Of a stretch of DNA of 64,000 bases, positions 55,329-64,000 are shown one piece after another. Where the stretch lies: NCBI GenBank assembly GCA_036186865.1, contig AP025057.1, positions 26,701,258 through 26,765,257 of the forward strand, read 5' to 3'. Below the pieces are notes generated by a model. The model saw only the letters and a list, made by a program, of their open reading frames with translations, searched no databases and had not been told where the DNA came from. The stretch is from Eustoma russellianum (Eukaryota; Streptophyta; Magnoliopsida; Gentianales; Gentianaceae). Positions within the stretch are counted from its first letter, which is position 1, and every line of letters begins with the position of its first letter. The position numbers were made by a program, and so were the translations under genes.

Positions 55329-58152
55329 TGTTGAGAAAAAGGGGTTTGAGTGATTACAAAATGCATTATTTAAATAACGTGTACTAAAGAAATGCATGAC
55401 ACGTTTTATGACTTGACACGTTTTTGCATGAAACCTGCCTTATATAGTTCATATATATTGTTGTCGTACTAACGAGCCATGAAGCTTTAAAGCTTACATC
55501 AAATGGCAAACATTTGTTGTGTTTGAACTATTTTCAGGTGCCATTATTAATGAACTAAACTAGTTCATTAAATGAAGTACTTAGTTAAATAAACTAAGTA
55601 GTTCATTAAAGGAAGCCATATTTGGAAAGAACACAAAGGCAACAAGTTGAAGAAAGGAAAGTTTTCCACTCCATCTCCACACACACCATTTCAAATATTT
55701 ATATATATATTCAGATTTTTTTTAAAAGGCACACACGCATATATTCCAACGTACTGCCGACACGTTATATATTTTACGTACGTATGTTAACGTCACACCA
55801 CTATACTTAATTCGTATTTATGAGTATATTCAGGTCTTATATCATATGATATAAGTCATGGTGATGACAAATTTATTACGACACGGTAAAAGGTTCTAAA
55901 TCAAAAATTATCGTATAGGGTGAATACGAAACTTCGCCAACGTGTCACGTGCTTGCCATATATAGATGGCCAGCCCCTACACTTTACAAATTGCCACAAA
56001 TTTCGTGGTTTACATGGTATATACAGCCATAAAATCATTCTATGTTAGGACACACAAATCACCCCAAATTAAGGTCAAATTATGGAGATTCCAAATTCAA
56101 TTTTTGTCACATGTAGGCGCCATTTTAAATCAGCCATGAGTGTTGAATATTAAGTTTAATTTATGTATTATGTGTAACATAATATATATAACATGTGAAA
56201 AAAGTTGGAATTTAATCGGAGAAAAATCGGGTAATCGACAAACGTCGAAAATTCGGTTTTCTACGAACACGACACATGGAACATTTTTGGCATGGCATAT
56301 AACATGTATCTAGACACTTTTTACATAATTCATACATTCTAAAGTGTTCTAGAAAAATCAATTAAGGGCTGATTGGAATATACCATGTGTGTATAATTAA
56401 ATGTGCACTATTTTACAAAGTTTGCAAAAATAAAATTCAGCACATGTACAAGCATATCACATGCCACTTCAGCCATGATGGAGCTTAGGTGGAGCTTATT
56501 TGACACTTATTTGGCATTTTAATTAGTGGAAAATAAGCCACACATGATGGGTGACTTTGAAAGGGGCAACACACAAGGAAAGATTTCAAAAATGCAACAC
56601 ATGCTGAAAATTTTCAGCACATGTGAATGGTGGCCGAAAATTGCATCTTAATTGTGATATATTTGCCTCTTCATTTTCAAGGAATTGATATGATACTACT
56701 ATGGAAATATTTTGAATATGTCTAGAATATTGCATATGCTGAAAATTTCAGCATGTGAAGGAATGAGTTGGCCGATTTTATGGTCATGAATGAGACCAAT
56801 TTTTTCTCCAAATTATGTGGGATTGATTGTGAGAAAATTGGCAATGTTTTTATGATTATTTTGGCATATGTTTTAAGTGTTATTCTCAGGTTTATACAGT
56901 CATCAAATGATGACAACCTTCAACCAATCAATGAGTGCCAAGTAAGCAAGAGCTTAATGGTCATCCAATTAGGAGATGCCAAGTAAGCAAAGACATGTCA
57001 CAATGATGCAATACACTCTTCCAAGGACTTAGAAGATAATTTTCAAGAGGGGAAGAGCATCATAGGGGGCGGCCACATTGTTAAAAAGGAAGGAAGAGAG
57101 CAAAAACAAAAACAAGAACAAATCTTGTAATTTGAAAGATCAAAAACGTGTTCTAGCCTTCTCTTCTACACTCTCTTTCTTTCTTCTCTCTAAAAGCTTA
57201 TTGTACTTATATTCATATACTTGAATAGGCTTCATATAGTCCACCACATATTCTTTATCATTGTAAAAGATTGATCAAGGTGTGATCAATCTTGCACTTG
57301 CAAGGTGGTGGTGTTCGTGACAATTGTATTATCATACAAGGTTTGTAAAGGGTTGGAGTTGGTGTGTAACTCCATCAACCCTGTGGTAAGGTGTTCTTTG
57401 TGTTGTGTGATTAGTGCTAACCGAGGAAGATGTCTTCGAAGACTGGAGTAGGTTTTTTATAACCGAACCAGTATAAAATTAATGGTGTCATTTACTTTCA
57501 GCACTTACTTTCTGTTTCAGCACTGTTTATCGTTTTTAATCATGTTCGTAAAAATAGTAAATGATTTTAAAAAATCACGAAACTTTCCATAATCATAGCC
57601 ACACGTTTTAAGGTTATTTTGGGGCAAGTTTCAACCCTTTTGGACAAGTATAAGTCATTCAAACGTCCATAGTTCTGAGACTAGTGCAGTTTGATTTTCA
57701 GGCTTGCAAAGTTTAAGGATTTGATTGTATTTGACTAACTTCCCAAAATAATTTTTTAAAACTGTTTCAACACATTTAAATACAACTAATAAGGGGTTAG
57801 TCTTTAAATTTTCACAGCATTTGGAGTTACGTACAAATAGGAATTAATTTTTCGAATCAGACTACCGTTTCTGGCAGATTTGCGCAATCTGACCACTAAC
57901 AATTTTTCAAGGGGTTAGAGATTGAATTTTAATCTGAACATTTTAGGAGATACTCAGAACATCTGAGGCTAAGTTCTCTCCAAATTTCAGAATTTTTGAA
58001 GACCTACAACCCAGTTTTCAAAACGTCTTAAAACTGGTCCTGAAAACAGAAACTGTTTTCAGAAGTTTAGTTCTTGGTTTAAAACTAATTTAAAAACCAC
58101 ATTTTCCGCACTATTCAACCCTCCCTTCTAGTGGTGCCTTGCAGATCCTACA
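55329..58152 (+). repeat. SIRE-type LTR related to the 27473 element
   Basis: The start TGTTGAGAAA and the segment GAAGACTGGAGTAGG...AACCGAACCA (57430-57470) match the SIRE LTR at 27473-30065 read on its coding strand. The end CTATTCAACCCTCCCTTCTA gives the typical SIRE end. No palindrome array is present in this LTR. Boundaries are estimated, and no TSD or partner LTR is seen. Confidence 0.55.
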
Positions 58153-60490
58153 TACAAGTCTCTAAAAAGACTTGAAAATGAAAATGCCCATAAGATTAGT
58201 CTATCAAGAGAAATAGAATTTGGAAGTTTGAAGAAAATAACAAGATATTTGTCAAATGAAAGGGTGATTTTCATCTCGCACTGGTATCTAAACTTCTAAA
58301 CAAAATTAGATAGAAGAAAGTAAAATTAAAATATATCTAGAGATAAGTTCTTCTTGAGTTTTTTCTGTCCAAACACTTTTAGGTGGAAAACTTAAGTGTT
58401 GGTTAATTACTAATACGGTGTAATTAAGAAATTGTCTTGGTATGACTTTTGGAGTTCCTTGAAATAATAGAATCCCTGCTCTAAAACGTTTTATGATATT
58501 TAGATGCAAAGTTCTCACAACTAACACCAAAGAGGATTTAGAGAGACTTGAACTTTAATGGATGATGAACATATCAAATAAGAGCATGTAGTTGAACAAG
58601 TCTCAAAATAACTTGAATATTTTACTTTAGGAGAAATTCTATGTAGAACTTGAGGATTCAAATGTTTAGGTTATTTGAACATTTATGAGAATAAAAAGTA
58701 AAGAGAAACCCCCTAAGCTATATGAATCCTTTAAAGTTTAGAAAATTCAAAACACTTAGAATTTGGTAGATCATCTAAGCTTTAGCTTAAAGAATGAGGG
58801 ATAATGAAACCAAATGAAGAAACAAATCTTGAACTATGGCTTTAGACTATTATCAAGATGTGGATGTTTTGCCTTGCAAGAAACTCTCTAAGCTATACTA
58901 GGGGTAGGAGATCAATTATATGTCAAATTGACCATCTTGGATAACTATAAGCAAAATGAATTTGTATACTCAGATCTTTAAACATTGAACCTTGATGTGT
59001 CAAATCATGCATCAGGGCTGGAATATTCATTGTATGACATAAACTAAGCTCCTATAGCTTGGTATGAGAGGTCAAGATAGTTTTTAAAGAGAAAGACGTG
59101 TCATGAAATTCTTCATAGTATAATCATATTCTTGTTAATTTCCATGTTGATAATACATTTGAGTTAAATATACAAATGTTTGTGGACAATGTGCACAAGC
59201 TGATGCATGAAAAGGTTGATTAAAGCACAATGAGAAAATCTCAATTGCCTTCTTGAGTTTAATATTATGCTAACTATGAAGTGCATTTGACTCAAACTAT
59301 GTGCATAAACATTTGCTTACATGGAAAGCAAGAAAATGGTTGAATATGATTACAAGGCTAATGTGATAACAAATAACTATAAAAACTCTTACAGAGCTCA
59401 ACCACCGATACAAAAACTCTTACAAAGTTTAACCACCGAGTTTTAAAGATCATGATCATTAAAACCATCTCTTTAAAAGATCTTTTATGGACTTCAACAC
59501 CTTGAGTTTGTATGAGAAATTGAAAAACTTCATGCCTAAAATGGGCTTTTAAGAAGAACGATTGATATTACCTTGGTTCTCAAACAACAACGAAGAAGTC
59601 ATTCACTTTCTCAAATATATTTCAATGCTACTAATGCTTATCTTAGTAAGCACTTTGCAAAGGAAGAGAAATTTGAGATAAGCACTATGGGCGCGCTCAA
59701 CTACCTTCTTTGGGCTTCAAATCAAGCGAATCAAGGATGAAGTATACAACTCTCATATAAAGTTCACTAAGAAACTTCTCAAGGAATACAAACTTGAGAA
59801 TGGAAGGAATATAAGCACACACATAAGCAAAAGTTCAAAGTAAAAAAGGAAAGCTGGTCAAGGTAACAAAGTAATAAGAGTACAATTGATGGCTTACATT
59901 GTTTGAATGCTAGCTAGTTAAATATATTACATGATATATGCTTATGTGCCACATGTTTAACGTGTGCTTAAGAAACCGCATCTAGTTGCCTTAAAAATTT
60001 GTTTAAGGTATGTTGATCTTCGAGTTGTCTTAATCTAAGTGCGAGAGCTTTGACTTAGAAGAGTATAATGATTTGGACTATGCTAGGAAATCTTGGTGAT
60101 AAGAGAAGCACTTCGGAGAAATGTAAATTTCTCAAAGATTGATTGGTTATTTGAAATTTTAAGAAACAGAAAGTGTATAACCTCCTATGGTGGAATCCAA
60201 ATATCTAGCCACATTATAATGTGCATAATAGGTTTGGATGACACACACCTTGAATGATTACAAGGTTAAGAAATATACAATGCCTATTTTATGCGATAAT
60301 GCCTCAAATACAAGAGACTTATCATAAGAAGAACATATGGGAATAGATGTCACCTCACAAGAAATCAAGTGTGATAAGGTTTTCTTTTCGAATTTGTTCC
60401 AACTAATAGTAAATTAGCGGACGTATTCATAAAAAAAACTTCCTATAGAGGCATTCCAATCAATTAGAGCAAGATTAAGGAAGTTTAAGC
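58153..60490 (+). pseudogene. Decayed SIRE pol with two RT remnants
   Basis: APIAWYER-like (about 59050) and later RT/RNase H pieces (LLVSTLQRKRNL, FGLQIKRIKDEV, KLLKEYKLENGR, HLVALKICLRY, DVFIKKTSYRG) appear in broken frames. RT-like sequence occurs twice in a row (59030-59290 and 59400-59850). Confidence 0.6.
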
Positions 60491-60530
60491 ATGTATAAAG
60501 GTTAAAATTACAAATCTTAGAAAATAATAT

Positions 60531-60628
60531 ACATGGATCGATCCATGTATTAAACTGAGAGATCCACGTATACATGGATCGATGACATCGATAGATCCAT
60601 GTAGTCGATCGATGATCGATCGACGTGG
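60531..60628. repeat. Variant palindrome cluster after SIRE pol
   Basis: A perfect ACATGGATCGATCCATGT lies at 60531-60548. A half-site GAGAGATCCACGT is at 60557, a partial ACATGGATCGAT at 60572, ACATCGATAGATCCATGT at 60585, and a near-palindrome with GTCGATCGAT arms at 60604-60624. The arms differ from those of the LTR arrays, but the first site is still perfectly symmetric. Confidence 0.88.
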
Positions 60629-60863
60629 TCGATTACAGCAGATTATATTCTGCCAAAAAGGTGTTTTCTTTCATTTTTGTCTTTCAAAACTCAATTGGAA
60701 ACACCCCAACCTCAGCTCCCTCCTCTCCAAAAGTAATCATACTCTTCAAGTTCAAGAAATAATCCAAATTTTATCTTCATCCAACTTGATTCTTTCTTCC
60801 TACTTCTAAATTTCTTCATCCTCTTCTAGTAAAACTTCATTTTCAAGGCCTAATTGCCTTCAA

Positions 60864-61108
60864 AATGTCCACAAGGAGCAAAAATACTTCCAAAAGGGCA
60901 AGAACATCTCAAAGTGAAGAAGGAGGTTCAAGCAACCCTCCCCAAGGACAGAGCTCATAGTCCCATGTAGGAACCCACCAAACGATGGATTTTAGTCAAG
61001 CCTACATGTTGGCTGATCTCCGACAAGGATTAACGTTCAGAAACTTCACTTGGATAAAGTCTAGGGAATCTAAGGAAGCACCGGATGAACCTATGCTCCC
61101 AATCATTG
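60864..61108 (+). pseudogene. Possible SIRE extra (env-position) ORF start
   Basis: MSTRSKNTSKRARTSQSEEG begins a basic, Ser-rich short frame with one TAG, then FSQAYMLADLRQGL...FTWIKSR. It lies where SIRE elements carry an extra ORF after pol. No domain is recognised, so this rests on position. Confidence 0.35.
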
Positions 61109-61191
61109 GATGAACCTATACCCCCAGGTAAACTTAGGTATATCACTCGAGATGCCCAAAATTTTATATGATAGATGGGAAAAAGATGATA

Positions 61192-63213
61192 TGTTGCACC
61201 CCGACTCCCGTTACGTGCTTAGAAGGAATTTCGTTGTGATACCATAACTTAGTATAATGTGCATATGTTTTACCTTAAATAAATTTTAGAACTACTAAAT
61301 TAACCTAATGAGTGTAGGCTAATTACTTTTGTAAATAAAAGAAATAGTACAAGTTTTATTTAGCAATTAAATAAAGGAAAAAAGAAAATTATACTTAAAG
61401 GAAATAAAGTAAGGCTAAGATGGTAATTTCACTACACACTTGCACGCCACCTCCACCCATCTGGCCACCCTCTTTCTTATCCCTAATATTTCCATTTCTT
61501 TCTTTTATTTCTTTCCCCTTCAATCATTTCCATTTCTTGCACAATGTAAGACACTCATCCAATAGAATTTCATGCAACCAAAGATTCACCTCCATTAACT
61601 TATTAATTCAAGAATGACAATCATTTCCCCCACCATGCACATTTTGGACAAGGCATGGAATTGGGAATAAAATCACTTAGCATGCAAGACAACTTCTCAT
61701 TTGTCTTATTCCACTTTCTCTAAGTCACTCTCTTTCTAGAAACATTTCTTTCCACTCCCCACTCTCCCACAAAAGATCAAACACCCCTTATCTCTCCATT
61801 CCCCCCATGAGACCCCAAGGCAAGAAGAAAGAATTTTCTTTCAAGAGAAGGCCAAGTGTCCAACTACTGCAAACATCAAACTAAAGACTTATTATTCTTC
61901 CTACACATCTTTTTCCACCATCAATTCTCCACAAAATACTCAACACATCTCCATTTTGGGCTCTTTGCCGTGAGGTGCAACCAAGGGGTAGGAAGAGTTG
62001 CTAAGTTGAACAAAGTAAGAATCTTCAAGATCTTCAAAGGTAAGACTCCTTAAGATCAAATTTTAGAACATTCATAACTTCTTCCTCTTCAAAAATGACT
62101 AAAAAATCCCTAATTGGCTATCTAGGCCGTGTACCACCAAGCCAAGAACAAAGAAGAAACCTTTCATTAACAAGTGTAAGATTCAAGTATCAAGGCAAGT
62201 ATTCTTCTTAGCTTCTTCAAAAATGTTTAACAATGAGTCTCCTATGTTCATACCAAAGGATGGATCATGCATGCATATGTTAAAATGAAGCTTTTATCAC
62301 CAAGTTATGAAAAGTATTCTTGCATGCATAAACTATGCATGCATGTGTGTTATTCTTGTATAGTTTCATGAATATCATTAAGATGATGTCTAAATAGGAC
62401 ATGAATGGAAAAAATCTTAGCATGGACAGCCTTTTGAGGGCGTGCATTGCATAAGGAAGGAAGAACAATCATGTCTTCATCATCCTTATGTAAAGTGTAG
62501 GTAAATAAGTACACTTTCCAAAGAATCTTATTAAAACATCATCTTCAGAGTGCATGCTGGATGATCATCATTTCTATTTTTTTCATATGTATGAGAATGT
62601 ATTTACATGGTTATGTCCATGATATATTATGTTTATGGTGCATCATAATCTATACTATACCGCATACCATAAAAATTACCATCTTCAATGATCATCACCT
62701 CATTATCACCGTTATCCTTCTAAGATGGGGCTGTTTTTAGCCTCCATCATAGACCATGATTTCATCATCGTCATCATGATATGTATCTTGATGATCATGG
62801 CCTAAGAAGGTGTATTTTTGTGGTTTTTATCCTCTTATATATTTGCATTTCACTATTATCATGATCATCACCATGATCTTGGTTCTTCTGATCAAGGTTA
62901 TGGTGAATGAGACCATACTTTAGATTTAGCATGTTAAGATCATAAAATCAAGCATTATCATGCATCAACGTGATGGATGTTCATGATAGCTTAAAGGACA
63001 AGATGGATTTCACCATTTTAACATATGTCCAATATTGAACAAATTGAAAAACACATACATGTGTATATGATGACTTTCGACCAAGAGGCCCAATTATTGC
63101 CATCATAATGTTCAAATTGTTATTTGGAGTACAGATGTGACAATATATTTGATATGTATATTATATGTAAGAAATAAGCATACTTGTGGCACTAAACAAA
63201 GTTGGACATCAAG

Positions 63214-63251
<38 letters not shown>

Positions 63252-63982
63252 GTATGACAACATTTGGCCAATAGGCCAATTGTGTACCTTTATGAGGAAA
63301 TATATTTATCTAAATACACTTATGAAAATATATGTATAATGTATATTATATAAATGGTAAATCAGGGAATAACTAAGTTACTAAATTCAAAAGGATTACC
63401 CACCAAAAGAAGGTTGTTTTCGCAATTTGGCCAAAAACACCTAATAGTGGAAAAATGGTAATTTTCGGATTTAAGTATTTAAAAAGAGGGCTGTTTGAGA
63501 TATTATATAATTAAATAAGGTATTGAATATTGTAAAGGAATAAAATTAATTGTCAAAACACCAAAAGGGGCTGTTTTGACCAATAATAACCGAAGGCTCC
63601 TTAAGTAAGGAAAAAATAGTTATTTCACATGAAACTTGATAAGAATAATGGACTTAGGGACCAATTCGATTAGAGACCTAAAACAAGCATTTGTTTGTGC
63701 ATATGTCAGCATGATTTTCAAAACAAACAAGTTTTACTTACGACCACGTTTACGAAATAATTATTGCAAAGGATGTTTTAAAGAATTTTACGAAATAAAG
63801 GACTGTACCGCGAGATGAATGATTCTATACGACTTATGCATGTTTCTGTTGGCTGAGTATAACACCTTGTCTGAGACAAGGGATCTCTGCCTTTCTGTTA
63901 CTCTATGACGTTTTGTATGGAGAGCTGCTTGACATCTGGTCCTGGGGGAGGATGTAAAGAGGCAAAATACGTTATAGCCAAG
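61192..63982. other. AT-rich LTR-like region
   Basis: TGTTGCACCCCGACTCCCG at 61192 and TGTAACACCGCACCCGGG at 63983 look like starts of related Ty3-gypsy LTRs. The stretch between has no ORF of interest and A/T-rich repeats of ATCATCA type (62650-62800). It may be one LTR (about 2.8 kb) or other repeat DNA. No TSD was found. Confidence 0.35.
63214..63256. repeat. (AT)n-(GTAT)n microsatellite
   Basis: An uninterrupted AT dinucleotide run is followed by four GTAT units. Confidence 0.95.
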
Positions 63983-64000
63983 TGTAACACCGCACCCGGG

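Noticed and set aside
61192..63982. Complete LTR element at the window end
   Set aside because: Only weakly similar LTR starts are seen, without TSD, primer site or coding region.

Overview
This window looks like repeat-rich nuclear DNA of a flowering plant, probably a dicot. It holds nested Ty3-gypsy and Ty1-copia LTR retrotransposons, a LINE tail, a tRNA-derived SINE and TRIM-like elements. It also has a decayed nuclear copy of plastid atpB-rbcL/rbcL DNA and one plausible intact host gene, a QALGGH C2H2 zinc-finger protein with EAR motifs. No species-level assignment is possible from the sequence alone.

Layout. 1-15974 is the 3' part of a Tat-lineage Ty3-gypsy element: gag remnant, a 63-bp tandem array in place of pol, an antisense four-exon gene, polypurine tract and 3' LTR. 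A complete 9.95-kb Tekay-type chromovirus (1085-11038, minus strand, TSD AAGAG) sits inside the 63-bp array. 16187-17115 is an RTE-type LINE 3' end, 17245-17738 plastid-derived DNA, 17931-18364 a TRIM-like element, and 19189-19674 the zinc-finger gene. 20030-25278 is a short-LTR copia element (TSD CTTGA), 25529-25709 a SINE (11-bp TSD), and 26414-26803 a second TRIM-like element in the opposite orientation. 27174-45161 is an old plus-strand copia element whose left LTR is split by a minus-strand SIRE-type copia (27473-37964, TSD GGCTA). That SIRE element carries a 56-bp LINE tail with a 20-bp TSD. 47237-60630 is a pile of SIRE-type LTRs and pol fragments, including a roughly 1.2-kb inverted pair of LTR arms. 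61192-64000 is AT-rich and LTR-like.

Main discovery candidate. Arrays of 18-bp palindromes built on a GATCGATC core recur in otherwise unrelated elements: a Ty3 chromovirus LTR, two SIRE-type LTR families, and the region after a SIRE pol remnant. Each array alternates full palindromes with half-sites ending in CTCTC (or starting with GAGAG). The palindrome arms differ between families (ACGTC/GACGT, ACATC/GATGT, ACATGG/CCATGT), the half-sites change with them, and symmetry is largely kept. Spacings are regular (31-51-51-51-31 bp in the chromovirus, 73 bp in the SIRE-type arms), and several spacers contain a second hairpin.

Other notable points are two candidate spliceosomal introns in the chromovirus pol gene, the spliced antisense gene of the Tat element, and the layered insertion history readable from exact target-site duplications. 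All retroelement coding regions are broken by stops, frameshifts or active-site changes, so mobility would depend on proteins from elsewhere.
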